Below are positions 10,350 through 20,314 of a stretch of DNA of 43,316 bases, piece after piece. The position numbers and the translations under genes were made by a program. Below the pieces are notes generated by a model. That model saw only the letters and a program-made list of their open reading frames with translations. It searched no databases and had not been told where the DNA came from. The stretch is from Ignavibacteria bacterium. Its GTDB lineage: Bacteria > Bacteroidota > Ignavibacteria > Kapaibacteriales > UBA2268. Position 1 is the stretch's first letter. Each line of letters opens with the position of its first letter. Where the stretch lies: assembly GCA_026417135.1 (NCBI GenBank), contig JAOADV010000005.1, forward strand, positions 1 to 43,316. Reading direction: 5' to 3'.

Positions 10350-13300
10350 TCAATTTTTTATTACTTTAAATATTTTGCTCCCAATTACATTTTCAAAAAT
10401 AATGAAATAAATTCCACTTTCAAAACTTTTTAGGTTCAATTTAATTTCCCCGTTCGAAAAATTATCTAAGGCTGTTATAAAAATAGACCTACCTAATACA
10501 TCCCTAATTTCAATTTTCCTTACCCCATTAGAAATCTTGACATACAAAAAATCATCGAAAGGATTGGGAAAAATTTGAATATTACTGAAATCATCGGGAA
10601 CAGTGGCTGGCTGTTGCCTCGTTCGGAACTTCCAGGTTTCTGACCAATCGCCATTCCCATTTTGAGTAAGCCCCCGGACTTTCCAATAGTAGGTTGTTTG
10701 ATAAGAAAGTCCCGAAACTAAATATTGTGTTGTGTTCAATTTTGTTTCTCTGGCAATTATATCGCTTGTAAAATTAGGGTCGAGCGATAACACAAACTCG
10801 TACCATTCAGCACCCGCAACTAAATCCCATATAAAATTAACATAAAGTGGCATATCAGTAGTATCATTTGGTGGGTAAACAAGTTGGGGAACTCCGATAG
10901 AAGTACTAAAGGAGCGTGTTTCACTCCACAGCCCAATATATTGGTCCACTTTATACCTAACCCGCCAATAGTAAGTCTTATTCGGAAGGAGGTCTTTCAG
11001 TGAATAAGAATTAGTTCTAAGTGTGGAATCGTTGACAACAAAATTCGTAAAATCGGGGGTAGTGGAAATTTGAATATGATGATGAGTCGCTTGTGCAAAA
11101 TCGCCCCATTTTAAAAGAAGTGGAGCTTTGATATTTTCTTGTTTGTCATAGGGACTTAACAATTCTGGGGCTTGAATGATTGTAATGAACCACCATACTT
11201 CGGACCAATCGCTACTGCCATGTTCGTCAGATGCACGAATTCTCCAATAATATTTGGTAAAATGTTCCAGGAGTTTCGTTTCGAACTGGTCATTTGCTTG
11301 CGAAAGCCCATCGAAGAATTTATACTCGAAGTTCTGGTCCAAAGCTATTTGCACTTCATAACTTATTCCACCTTTTACTTGATTCCAACGAAGCGTAGTA
11401 ATTGTCGGAACTCCGTAAGTTCTATTTGCTGGACTACGTAAAACAGGAGCTTGAATCTTTGTTTTGAACTTCCAAACTTCTGACCATTCGGATTGAGCAG
11501 TACCTACTCGACCAGCAACTCGCCAATAATACTCAGTATAATATTCAAGGTCTGAGTTATGAATGTAACTTGTATCATTTACATTGGTAAAAGTTCTATT
11601 AATTACGAAATTCGAAAAGTTTGAATCTTTCGAGACTTGCAGTATATAGCCAGTAGCTCCTTCCGACTTCATCCAAATGAAGGTTGGCCGAAGTCCCAAA
11701 GCATGTTGTTGATTAAGTGGTGCCACCAATGTTGGGGATTTTATTATAGTTGTAAAAGTGAACGTGGGGGACCAATTCCCAAGTGCATTATTTAACCTTG
11801 GCCTTACTCGCCAGAAGTATAGGGTATAGTATTTCAACAAATATTTATTCGCCCAAATTGTATCGTAGAAAACAATTTTTTCTCGAACCATACTGAAATC
11901 ATCGTAGTCGGAAAGTTCAAACTCATACATTTCTGCTTTTGGTAAATGTTTCCAAATGAAATCTAACTTTATTGGTACTCCTCTGGCATTTTGTGGTGGA
12001 GAAATTAGTTCAACACGTGAAAAAGCATTTGGGTCGATAGTTCGATATATACTTTTCGAGCTAACAAGCCAGATATATCCTTGATTGTCGGCTTTAAGCA
12101 TACTAACAATTTCGCGCAAAAAACCATAGTATATGTGTGTAGAATCCCAACTACTACCAGAGTTAATTGAAGTTAAAATTCCACCCATTGTTGAACCTAA
12201 AAGTATCTGGTCGAAAGGTGTAACAACTATTGGTTGTAAAAACTGATTCTGTGGGCTTACATACTTAATCGACCAACTGGCACCTTCGTTAGTCGAAATG
12301 TATAATGCCATATCGGCTGTAACAAAAACAGTTCCACTTCTAGTAAATCCGATTGAGCGATAGAAATTGGAACTCTTCCCAAGAGCAATTGACCAACTAT
12401 TTCCATTGTTAGTCGATTTTATCACGCTGTCGGTTAAGGAAATATATACATTGCCATTTGAATTAAATCCAATGAAACTGATACCCGAAGAAGTTTTTGC
12501 ACGAACCCCTAAAGCTGTCCAAGTACTTCCAGCATCAGTTGAACGAAGAACATCGGAGGAAGGTGAATTCGGGTTCTGAGGATTAGCTGGACGAAAACCA
12601 ATCCCAAGGAAAAACAAATTATTCCTTGTTCCAATAGTAACAAACATAGTATCGCGCTTTTCCAACAAAGTAGCCCAAGTAGTGCCTTGGTCGGTCGAAA
12701 CAAGCAAACGACCCGCTGCGGTATCTATCCTCGAGCCAAGAGCCAAAATCCTCCCCGTTGAATCATTAGTGAAAAATCTTACACGAGTGTTACCCATATC
12801 CATTTCGGTCCAAGTCAAACCTTGGTCGCTGCTTCGATAAGACCTACCATTGGTAAGGGAAACAAAAAGATAATTGCCATACGAATGAAAAGCTTCGATA
12901 GAAATCAAGCTTGCAGAGCGAAGAACAGTCCAACTTACGCCACCGTTTGTACTTCGATACAAAGAACCATCGGAAGCACCGGCGAACAATTGGCCAGTTC
13001 GACTTCTACCCAACGCAGATATGCCAAGTTCACGAAGGTTAGTTAGTTGCCAATCTTCTGCATTTCTCGAATCATAGCGTAGAACTCCAATCCTATCGGT
13101 CCCCGCAATTGGTTCTTCATTATTGAAATATGTAACTGCCGTAACGTTTTTTAAAGTGTCGTTAGCTTTAAAAACTGTCCAATTTAAGCCATTATTTTCA
13201 GAAATGAACACACCTCCTTGATATGTTCCACAGAGAATTTCGCCAAGTCCAGTTTTGGCAAACGAAGTGATAACTCTAAAGTTGGATGCATATCCAGACT

Positions 13301-13904
13301 TGGTCCAATTATTACCATTATCAGTTGAATAATAAATTCCATCACCATCTGTCCCTGCCAATACCCCACCATTATTAGCTATCGTGAAACAATTTACAGT
13401 ATAGAAACCTAAACCTTTATTTACAGCAACCCAAGAACTTCCACTATTGGTCGAACGATAAATCCCATAGCCTTCGACTGCAACAAAAATAATCGAAGGA
13501 TATTTAACTTTCAATGCACGAATTTTCAAAGAAGGCAAACCAGTATTTACTTGTGTCCACAAAGCTCCATTGTTCGTCGAAACAAAAACACCACCACCGT
13601 AAGTTGAAGCAAAAATTCGACCCAACGAATCGATTTCTATACTGGTAATATATGGATTGGTCAACCCAGAGCTAACCAAAGTCCAATTCTGACCTAAATT
13701 CAACGAGCGATAGACACCTTCTCCCCAAACACCGATATACATTACGTCGCTACTATCAAATGTAATGGCTTTAATGATAGAAGGGTTGGGCGAAGGAATA
13801 GCATTCCAAACTCTGGCTAAAGTATCCCGGCTTGGTTGGGAAAAACAAATCACCAAATTAAAAATAAGCAAAACCAAAACATTTGGTATAATTTTTGTTC
13901 TCAT
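10350..13904 (-). CDS. Large secreted Asp-box propeller / FN3 protein with T9SS sorting domain
   Basis: This 1184-residue protein begins with a signal peptide (residues 1-22). From ~40 to 640 there are about twelve Asp-box (BNR) motifs of the form S-x-[DN]-x-G-x-x-W, such as STNNGALW, STDNGNNW and STNEGASW, indicating beta-propellers. Five FN3-like modules follow (~645-1105), each carrying a [YF]WR[VI] or WKV strand and a WSE or WSP strand. Residues ~1109-1184 are a T9SS type A C-terminal sorting domain (IFPNPFDDFLYV, GIYFIIFE). The protein should be exported by Sec, then moved across the outer membrane and anchored or released by T9SS. Asp-boxes alone do not make it a sialidase: no catalytic Arg triad or FRIP motif was seen. 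An adhesin or carbohydrate-binding scaffold is plausible. Confidence 0.93.
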   Translation of the reverse strand: MRTKIIPNVLVLLIFNLVICFSQPSRDTLARVWNAIPSPNPSIIKAITFDSSDVMYIGVWGEGVYRSLNLGQNWTLVSSGLTNPYITSIEIDSLGRIFASTYGGGVFVSTNNGALWTQVNTGLPSLKIRALKVKYPSIIFVAVEGYGIYRSTNSGSSWVAVNKGLGFYTVNCFTIANNGGVLAGTDGDGIYYSTDNGNNWTKSGYASNFRVITSFAKTGLGEILCGTYQGGVFISENNGLNWTVFKANDTLKNVTAVTYFNNEEPIAGTDRIGVLRYDSRNAEDWQLTNLRELGISALGRSRTGQLFAGASDGSLYRSTNGGVSWTVLRSASLISIEAFHSYGNYLFVSLTNGRSYRSSDQGLTWTEMDMGNTRVRFFTNDSTGRILALGSRIDTAAGRLLVSTDQGTTWATLLEKRDTMFVTIGTRNNLFFLGIGFRPANPQNPNSPSSDVLRSTDAGSTWTALGVRAKTSSGISFIGFNSNGNVYISLTDSVIKSTNNGNSWSIALGKSSNFYRSIGFTRSGTVFVTADMALYISTNEGASWSIKYVSPQNQFLQPIVVTPFDQILLGSTMGGILTSINSGSSWDSTHIYYGFLREIVSMLKADNQGYIWLVSSKSIYRTIDPNAFSRVELISPPQNARGVPIKLDFIWKHLPKAEMYEFELSDYDDFSMVREKIVFYDTIWANKYLLKYYTLYFWRVRPRLNNALGNWSPTFTFTTIIKSPTLVAPLNQQHALGLRPTFIWMKSEGATGYILQVSKDSNFSNFVINRTFTNVNDTSYIHNSDLEYYTEYYWRVAGRVGTAQSEWSEVWKFKTKIQAPVLRSPANRTYGVPTITTLRWNQVKGGISYEVQIALDQNFEYKFFDGLSQANDQFETKLLEHFTKYYWRIRASDEHGSSDWSEVWWFITIIQAPELLSPYDKQENIKAPLLLKWGDFAQATHHHIQISTTPDFTNFVVNDSTLRTNSYSLKDLLPNKTYYWRVRYKVDQYIGLWSETRSFSTSIGVPQLVYPPNDTTDMPLYVNFIWDLVAGAEWYEFVLSLDPNFTSDIIARETKLNTTQYLVSGLSYQTTYYWKVRGLTQNGNGDWSETWKFRTRQQPATVPDDFSNIQIFPNPFDDFLYVKISNGVRKIEIRDVLGRSIFITALDNFSNGEIKLNLKSFESGIYFIIFENVIGSKIFKVIKN

Positions 13905-13909
13905 AATAT

Positions 13910-13917
13910 TACCTTTG
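13910..13917 (+). promoter_or_regulatory. Possible -7 element (TAnnTTTG) for ppk
   Basis: TACCTTTG matches the Bacteroidota housekeeping -7 consensus 48 nt before the ppk ATG. A TTTG lies about 24 nt upstream, slightly farther than usual for a -33 element. Chance matches are expected in AT-rich DNA, so this is tentative. Confidence 0.3.
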
Positions 13918-13964
13918 GTTTTTTTATTAAATTCGTTTGTAAATTAACTATTTTTTTTCAAAAA

Positions 13965-16109
13965 ATGAAAGATTTAGAAAAAAGTATAAAAACTGACGGT
14001 AAGAACTCCAAGGAAAAGGTCAAAAATTTATATTTCAACCGAGAATTAAGTTTCCTTGAATTTAATCGTCGGGTTCTTTACGAAGCTACCGACAGAAGGC
14101 ATCCACTACTCGAAAGACTGAAGTTCCTTGCAATATTCAGCTCGAACCTCGATGAATTTTTTATGATTAGAGTTGCTGGTCTTAAACGACAAGTTGAATC
14201 TGGAGTTGTCGAACTGTCCAGCGACGGATTGACACCCGAAGAACAACTTTCTGCAATTAGAGAGCGAGTTTTAGAACTTTACAAACTTCAAGAAAACTTG
14301 TATTATCAAATTTGGGAGGAACTTGAGAAAGAAGGTATCTACTTACATAATTACAAAGAACTATCGCAAGAAGACAAGAATTATCTAAGGGAGTTTTTTT
14401 GCACAAACGTTTTACCAATTTTGACTCCAAGAATCATCGACCAAGCCCATCCTTTCCCAAATTTAATTAACCGCGCTTTGAATATAGTTTTTGTTTTAAA
14501 AGAAAAGGATAATAAAAGTGGAGCACAAGGCTACAATTTTGTCCAACTTTCCGATAAAATCCCAAGATTTGTCAAACTTCCAAGGAAACCGAAAGGAGAA
14601 TACCATTTTGTATTGATTGAACAAGTAATAAAGGCAAATTGGGATGTTTTATTCCCCGGTTATCAAGTTATATCGTCGAACACATTTCGTGTTACAAGAG
14701 ATGCAGACATCGAAATTGCAGAAGATGAAGCCGAAGATTTGTTGTTCGCAATCTCCGAGCAAATCAAACTCCGCATTTGGGGAACAGCAGTTGTCCGACT
14801 CGAAGTAAGCACCAAGATGTCCGACGAACTCGTAGAGTTCTTACAAACAAATCTTGGAATAAAAGATTCCGATACTTATAGGCTGAACCGACCCTTGAAA
14901 CTTCCGGACTTCTTTTATTTACTTTCCATCGACAAAAGGCATTTAAAAGATATTCCATTTCAGACTCGTATACCTTTGGAACTCCGTTCGCAACAGAAAA
15001 ATATTTTCGATATAATCAAAAACGGAGATATTCTTGTACACCACCCTTTCGATTCTTTCACAAACTCTGTACTTCGTTTTATAAGAACCGCCGCCGAAGA
15101 CCCCAATGTACTTTCAATCAAAATAACACTCTATCGTGTTGGGCAGAATTCCCCAGTCGTCGAAGCTTTAAAAAAAGCTGCCCAGAATGGGAAAGATGTT
15201 GTCGCATTCGTCGAGCTAAAAGCACGATTCGATGAAGAGAGCAATATCGGTTGGGCAAAAGAACTCGAAGAAATTGGGGTTAATGTAGTTTATGGTGTTC
15301 TCGGAGGCAAAACGCATTCAAAAATTGCTTTAGTCATTCGGCAAGAGGGAAATATATTACGAAAATACGTACATCTTAGCACTGGAAACTACAATGCTTT
15401 CACAGCAAGAATTTACACTGATATGGGTCTTTTTACCGCCGACGAAGACTTTGGCTGGGATGCAGTTCAATTTTTCAACCTACTTACTGGATACTCCAAA
15501 TATACCGAATGGCGAAAATTGATTGTTGCACCATTTGACTTAAAACGGAAATTGATAGAATTGATTCGCAGAGAAGCAGAAAACTCGACCCCAGAAAATT
15601 CTGGTCTAATATTCGCAAAAATGAATTCCATCGCTCACGACGAAATAACACAAGAACTTTACAAAGCCTCGCAGAAAAACGTTAAAATTAAACTTTTAGT
15701 TCGAGGAATATGTTGTCTTGTTCCGGGCGTTAAAAATCTAAGCGAAAATATCGAGGTTAGAAGCATTCTTGGAAGATTTCTCGAACATACTCGGATTTTT
15801 TATTTTTATGCTAATGGTAAGCAAGAAATTTACCTTTCCAGCGCCGATTGGATGACTCGGAATCTTAATCGTAGAATTGAACTGATGTTTCCAATCGAAA
15901 ATCCTATTCTGAAGGAAAAATTGATTAAAATTCTCGAACTATACTGGAAGGACAATACAAAGTCTTGGCGGTTACTATCCAACGGGCAATACGAAAAAAT
16001 TCAACCAGCTAACGGCGAAGAAGAATTTAATACTCAACAATACTTCTTGAATGAAATTGCCGAGATAAGAAAAGAAACAAGAATTCGAATTCTTCCTATT
16101 TCCAAATAG
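13965..16109 (+). CDS. ppk: Polyphosphate kinase 1
   Basis: PPK1 reversibly transfers the gamma phosphate of ATP to polyphosphate, for phosphate and energy storage. The 714-residue length fits the family (688 in E. coli). The N domain shows YFNRELSFLEFNRR and SSNLDEFFMIRVAG. The first catalytic region has GGKTHSK, where His451 is the expected autophosphorylated residue, and HLSTGNYN. The second has LEHTRIF, with His608 the counterpart of the second conserved His. An ATG at 13836 would add 43 residues that overlap the divergent gene and resemble no PPK, so I chose 13965 (AAAAATGAAAG context). lpxB follows after 4 nt, so the two are probably co-transcribed although functionally unrelated. Confidence 0.97.
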   Translation: MKDLEKSIKTDGKNSKEKVKNLYFNRELSFLEFNRRVLYEATDRRHPLLERLKFLAIFSSNLDEFFMIRVAGLKRQVESGVVELSSDGLTPEEQLSAIRERVLELYKLQENLYYQIWEELEKEGIYLHNYKELSQEDKNYLREFFCTNVLPILTPRIIDQAHPFPNLINRALNIVFVLKEKDNKSGAQGYNFVQLSDKIPRFVKLPRKPKGEYHFVLIEQVIKANWDVLFPGYQVISSNTFRVTRDADIEIAEDEAEDLLFAISEQIKLRIWGTAVVRLEVSTKMSDELVEFLQTNLGIKDSDTYRLNRPLKLPDFFYLLSIDKRHLKDIPFQTRIPLELRSQQKNIFDIIKNGDILVHHPFDSFTNSVLRFIRTAAEDPNVLSIKITLYRVGQNSPVVEALKKAAQNGKDVVAFVELKARFDEESNIGWAKELEEIGVNVVYGVLGGKTHSKIALVIRQEGNILRKYVHLSTGNYNAFTARIYTDMGLFTADEDFGWDAVQFFNLLTGYSKYTEWRKLIVAPFDLKRKLIELIRREAENSTPENSGLIFAKMNSIAHDEITQELYKASQKNVKIKLLVRGICCLVPGVKNLSENIEVRSILGRFLEHTRIFYFYANGKQEIYLSSADWMTRNLNRRIELMFPIENPILKEKLIKILELYWKDNTKSWRLLSNGQYEKIQPANGEEEFNTQQYFLNEIAEIRKETRIRILPISK

Positions 16110-16113
16110 CCTT

Positions 16114-17238
16114 ATGGATAAAAATCTCAACGTTTTCATAGTTTCGGGAGAAAGTTCAGGCGACTCCCACTCGGCTAAACTTATGGCAGAACTATTAAAA
16201 TTGCAACCAGAAATCAAGTTCTATGGAATCGGTGGCAACGAAATGGAAAAGATAGGCTTGCAAAGTATAGTCCCCATATCAAAAATTTCAGTGGTAGGAA
16301 TATACGAAGTAGTAAAAAATTTTTTTCATATACAGAAGGCTTACAAACAAGCTTGCAACTTGCTTAGAAGTAATAACTTTAATCTTGTAATTTTAGTCGA
16401 TTTTCCCGGTTTCAACTTACGAATCGCACAAGTCGCTAAATCATTGAATATCCCTATTTGCTATTACATAGCTCCTCAACTTTGGGCTTGGGGCAAAAAC
16501 AGAATAAAAAAGCTACAAAACTACATAAACAAGTTGTTGGTTGTTTTCCCTTTCGAAGAAAATTTTTTCAAATCTTATGGTATCGATACCGAGTTTGTAG
16601 GCCATCCTTTACTTGATGAGACCATCTTTAAGCAAGAAATTTTACCCTACGAAAAACGCGAAAACATCGTGGCACTTTTTCCCGGCTCAAGAAAATCGGA
16701 AATTCTACAACACAAAAACTTAGTAATCGAGATTATCAATAAGTTAAAGAGCCGACTTCCAAACTACGCAGTTACCATTCCTATCGCAAAGAATTTAGAA
16801 AAAGAGTTTATCGAAAAAGAATTAGCCGAAGTTGTAAATTTTATCCATTTTACATACGATTCTCTTGAATTATTGCGAAAGGCAAAATTCGGAATAATTA
16901 AATCTGGCACATCCAATTTGGAATCTGCCCTTTTAGGTTTACCTTTCGCTATGTTTTACTCTACTTCTTTCTTTACGTATTTTTTAGCAAAAAAACTGAT
17001 TAATTTAAATTCTTTATCAATAGCGAATATTTTGCTTAATGATAAAGTAGTTCCAGAATTCATTCAGAAAGATGCCATTCCAGAAAAAATTGTGGACTTA
17101 GCTCAATATGTTTTAACAGACCAAGAAGTTTATCAGAATTTTCAAAACAGGTTATTCGAAATTCGAAAAATACTTGGGGGAAGTGGTGCAAGTAGCAACG
17201 CCGCCAAAATCATCCAAAAAACCTTTTTCGAGAAATAA
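16114..17238 (+). CDS. lpxB: Lipid-A-disaccharide synthase
   Basis: LpxB joins UDP-2,3-diacylglucosamine and lipid X into the lipid A disaccharide at the cytoplasmic membrane. The 374 residues equal the usual size. The N-terminal motif SGESSGD (11-17) is diagnostic. VDFPGF (95-100), IAPQLWAWG (119-127) and FVGHPLLDE follow, and the C-terminal half has LFPGSRKSEI and KSGTSNLESALL. It starts 4 nt after ppk. With kdtA 7 kb away, this shows the lipid A-Kdo pathway is present but scattered. The 3' end is 8 nt from the end of the convergent recG. Confidence 0.97.
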   Translation: MDKNLNVFIVSGESSGDSHSAKLMAELLKLQPEIKFYGIGGNEMEKIGLQSIVPISKISVVGIYEVVKNFFHIQKAYKQACNLLRSNNFNLVILVDFPGFNLRIAQVAKSLNIPICYYIAPQLWAWGKNRIKKLQNYINKLLVVFPFEENFFKSYGIDTEFVGHPLLDETIFKQEILPYEKRENIVALFPGSRKSEILQHKNLVIEIINKLKSRLPNYAVTIPIAKNLEKEFIEKELAEVVNFIHFTYDSLELLRKAKFGIIKSGTSNLESALLGLPFAMFYSTSFFTYFLAKKLINLNSLSIANILLNDKVVPEFIQKDAIPEKIVDLAQYVLTDQEVYQNFQNRLFEIRKILGGSGASSNAAKIIQKTFFEK

Positions 17239-17246
17239 AACCAAGC

Positions 17247-19460
17247 TTACCCAATACCCCAATACTTTTTCCCTTTCGAAAACTTGTTTAATACTTCACT
17301 CAATTTAGGTGCAAATTTCAAAAACGGGTCTTTTTTCAACAAAGAGAAGGCATATTCCCTTGACTTTGAAATAATCTCCCCATCTGTTGCCAAATTAAGG
17401 TAGCGAAATTCTGGAAAGCCAGTTTGTTGTTTACCAAGAACGTCGCCAGGACCGCGTAATTTCAAATCAATCTCTGCAATTTTGAATCCGTCGGAAATCG
17501 ATTCAATCGCTTTCAACCGAACTAACGCCGACCTTTTTTCAGATTCAGGGAACAACTTTTCGCCTCGTAAAGTATCAAACCTATCTTTGGTTACAAGGAA
17601 ACAATAAGATTTGTAACTACCTCGCCCCACTCTCCCTCGTAGTTGATGAAGTTGTGCCAAGCCAAACCGTTCAGCACTTTCGACAACCATAATTGTAGCA
17701 TTCGGAACGTCGATACCAACCTCGATTACGGTAGTTGCAACTAAAATCGAAAATTCTTTATTCTTGAATCTTTGCATCACCTCTTCTTTTTCATGCGGTT
17801 TCATCCTCCCATGAAGTAAACCACACTTATACTCTGGGAAAATATCTTTTTGAAGTAATTCCCAATGCTCGGTCGCCGATTTTATGTCTAATTTTTCCGA
17901 TTTCTCTATCAATGGATAAACAAAAAATGCTTGCCTTCCATCTTTAATTTTTTCACGAATAAAATCATACATTTTAGGCAAGTCCTTTTCGTAAACGATT
18001 CTTGTCCATACCGGCTTCCTACCTTTGGGAAACTCTTTTATCATTGAAACGTCGAGGTCGCCGTAAAGCGTCATAGCCAAAGTTCTGGGAATTGGAGTAG
18101 CCGACATCACCAACATATGTGGAACAAAATTATTTGAAAGAGACATCGATGCTATTTGTCGAAGGCGATGCCTTTGTTCGACACCAAAACGATGTTGCTC
18201 ATCGATGATAATCAACCCTAAATTTTTATATAACACATTTCCTTCGAAAAGTGCATGCGTACCAACAATTATATCTATTTCACCATTTTTAATTCTCCTT
18301 TCAATGATTTCCCGCTCCCTTTGACTTTGACTTCCAACAACAATCTCAATGGTAACGGGAAATCCAAACAATAGGTTCTGTAAAGTCAATAGATGCTGTT
18401 CAGCAAGGACTTCGGTAGGTGCCATTATGGCAGATTGGAAACAATTCTCTTTCGCAAGCAACATCGCAAAAACTGCTACAATGGTTTTACCAGAACCAAC
18501 ATCACCTTGGATTAATCTATTCATTGGTTTTCCACTTCGAAAGTCATAAAAAATTTCTCGGATTACCTTCTTTTGGTCGTTTGTCAGCTCAAATTTTAAA
18601 CTTTTATAGAATTGACTTAACAAAGTTCCCTTTTGTTCGAACTTTGGGGCTTTCAACATCGTTTTGAAATGATTTCTTTTTAAACCTAATAGCAACTCGA
18701 AAAGGAAAGCTTCTTGGAACTTGAACCTATTGAAAAGCTCATCAATTTCCTCGGGGTTTGTTGGAAAGTGAATGTTAAGCAAAGAATATTGTAGGTCCTT
18801 GAATTTTAAGTCATTAACTATTTCGCTTGGCAAAAAGTCCTCGACTTTTTCAACGGCTTGTTCTATAATACTTTTTATAAGTTTTCGAAGAACTTTATTA
18901 TTGATTTTTGCAACTTTAAAAAAAGACGGGATTGAATAAACTGGCAAAGTCGAGCCCTTTTGAAATTCGTATTGTTCCTCGGTATCGAACTTTTCAACTT
19001 CTGGATGGTGAATCACCAATTCCCCAAAAGCATTGATTTCCGGCACACCATTGACTATGTAATATTCACCGACCTGAAAATATTTGTAATAATAATCTAT
19101 GTAGTTCCAGTAGAATATCTTTAACTTGTCATCGTTCAAATCCTTAGCCAAAATAGTAAGAAAAGGCTTTCGGCTACGGGGATTTTGGATTTTATTTTCT
19201 AAAACTCTGACAACTAGTGTAATTTCCTCTTTGAAGCTATATTCTTTAGACTCCTCGACAAAAAATTCTTCTTTTAAAAGCTTTCCACAAACTTGCTTAA
19301 TTGTCAAAAGTGATGACCGGTTTACATAAGACCTTGGAAAATAAAAAAGCAAATCAACATCGTAGTTAATTCCGACTTTTTGGAATGCCTTAGCTCGTAA
19401 AGGTCCAACTCCTTTTAAATACTGAATTGGGGCAGGTTCGGAGCGAAAAACATAATACAT
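17247..19460 (-). CDS. recG: ATP-dependent DNA helicase RecG
   Basis: RecG is a branch-migrating superfamily 2 helicase that remodels stalled forks and Holliday junctions. It has an N-terminal wedge/OB region (IQYLKGVGPLRAKAF near the start), Walker A GDVGSGKT (~320), the DEQH box (~421), SATPIPRTLAMTLYGDLDVS, and motif VI QLRGRVGRG. At 737 residues it is a little longer than E. coli RecG (693), with an enlarged N-terminus. I chose ATG at 19460, 2 nt after the dapF stop; a TTG at 19466 would add two residues and overlap dapF by 4 nt. It is the last gene of the suhB-dapF-recG unit. Three of the window's six CATG sites lie in this gene. Confidence 0.97.
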   Translation of the reverse strand: MYYVFRSEPAPIQYLKGVGPLRAKAFQKVGINYDVDLLFYFPRSYVNRSSLLTIKQVCGKLLKEEFFVEESKEYSFKEEITLVVRVLENKIQNPRSRKPFLTILAKDLNDDKLKIFYWNYIDYYYKYFQVGEYYIVNGVPEINAFGELVIHHPEVEKFDTEEQYEFQKGSTLPVYSIPSFFKVAKINNKVLRKLIKSIIEQAVEKVEDFLPSEIVNDLKFKDLQYSLLNIHFPTNPEEIDELFNRFKFQEAFLFELLLGLKRNHFKTMLKAPKFEQKGTLLSQFYKSLKFELTNDQKKVIREIFYDFRSGKPMNRLIQGDVGSGKTIVAVFAMLLAKENCFQSAIMAPTEVLAEQHLLTLQNLLFGFPVTIEIVVGSQSQREREIIERRIKNGEIDIIVGTHALFEGNVLYKNLGLIIIDEQHRFGVEQRHRLRQIASMSLSNNFVPHMLVMSATPIPRTLAMTLYGDLDVSMIKEFPKGRKPVWTRIVYEKDLPKMYDFIREKIKDGRQAFFVYPLIEKSEKLDIKSATEHWELLQKDIFPEYKCGLLHGRMKPHEKEEVMQRFKNKEFSILVATTVIEVGIDVPNATIMVVESAERFGLAQLHQLRGRVGRGSYKSYCFLVTKDRFDTLRGEKLFPESEKRSALVRLKAIESISDGFKIAEIDLKLRGPGDVLGKQQTGFPEFRYLNLATDGEIISKSREYAFSLLKKDPFLKFAPKLSEVLNKFSKGKKYWGIG

Positions 19461-19462
19461 TT

Positions 19463-20314
19463 TCAAATTTCGTAAACTGTACTTTCAAGCAAAGTAACTC
19501 CACCAGAAAGGGATAATTTATCAAACTTACTATTGCTGTAACTGAAATCAACCCAAAGTGGTTCCCTACTTGTTGGTATAATTTTGTATGGTGGAATAAG
19601 TTTCTTCCGCAAAAACAAAGAAAGCGAAGTTGCAAGAGCACCAGTTCCACAAGCTCCAGTTTCGTTCTCAACTCCCTTCTCGTATGTCCTCAAAAAAATT
19701 ATGTCGTCGTCGAAAAGGTACAGGTCGAAATTTGTTCCTTTTGGGCTAAAATCTGTATGAAATCTAATTTCTTTACCTAACTCATTTAAATTGTAATCGA
19801 AGAAGTTATCTTTTAAAATATTTGATTCTAAATCTTCAATATCAACAACAAAATGCGGAGACCCAACATCAATAAAATCTCCCACGAGCTCCTTATCTTG
19901 TAGATTCAATCTACGATTGGTTTCGACAATATCTGGTGGTGGGAAAAAAATTTTTACCATCTCCTCATCTATTTCCCCGTAATATTTTCGCCCCCAAACA
20001 TCGAAAGTAACCATTTTTCTACAATTAATAACAATGCTGTACTTATAAGCAAGGTAAACCGCACATCTCGCACCATTTCCACACATCATTCCGAACGAAC
20101 CATCGGGATTGTAAAACCAAAGAGAAAAATCATATTCGTCAGATGGTGGTTGCGACAAAACTAATAATCCGTCCGTTACTCTTTTAGAATATGCCATTCG
20201 GCAAATGTCTTTCGAAAACTCTCTGAAGAATTTGCGATTAAGTTTCAATTCAAAATTGTTTACAAAGGAAAAAATATTTCCGGAGCCCGAAACAATGTCA
20301 ACTTTGATTACCAC
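19463..20314 (-). CDS. dapF: Diaminopimelate epimerase
   Basis: DapF converts LL- to meso-diaminopimelate for lysine and peptidoglycan synthesis, using a cofactor-free two-cysteine mechanism. The first catalytic Cys is Cys78 in NPDGSFGMMCGNGARC. The second is Cys222 in ENETGACGTGA. Also present are the N-terminal GSGNIF and KGTNFDLYLF. The 283-residue length is normal. The start is GTG at 20314; the result, MVIKVDIVSGSGNIF, aligns with the usual short lead-in of the family, and no ATG fits. It overlaps suhB by 17 nt and abuts recG, so translation is probably coupled. Confidence 0.95.
   Translation of the reverse strand: MVIKVDIVSGSGNIFSFVNNFELKLNRKFFREFSKDICRMAYSKRVTDGLLVLSQPPSDEYDFSLWFYNPDGSFGMMCGNGARCAVYLAYKYSIVINCRKMVTFDVWGRKYYGEIDEEMVKIFFPPPDIVETNRRLNLQDKELVGDFIDVGSPHFVVDIEDLESNILKDNFFDYNLNELGKEIRFHTDFSPKGTNFDLYLFDDDIIFLRTYEKGVENETGACGTGALATSLSLFLRKKLIPPYKIIPTSREPLWVDFSYSNSKFDKLSLSGGVTLLESTVYEI

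Noticed and set aside
10350-13904. Sialidase annotation based on Asp-boxes
   Set aside because: Asp-box repeats occur in many propellers; I saw no FRIP motif or catalytic Arg triad.
13836-13964. Longer ppk ORF from 13836
   Set aside because: The 43 extra residues overlap the start of the divergent gene, are unlike any PPK1, and pass through the probable promoter.
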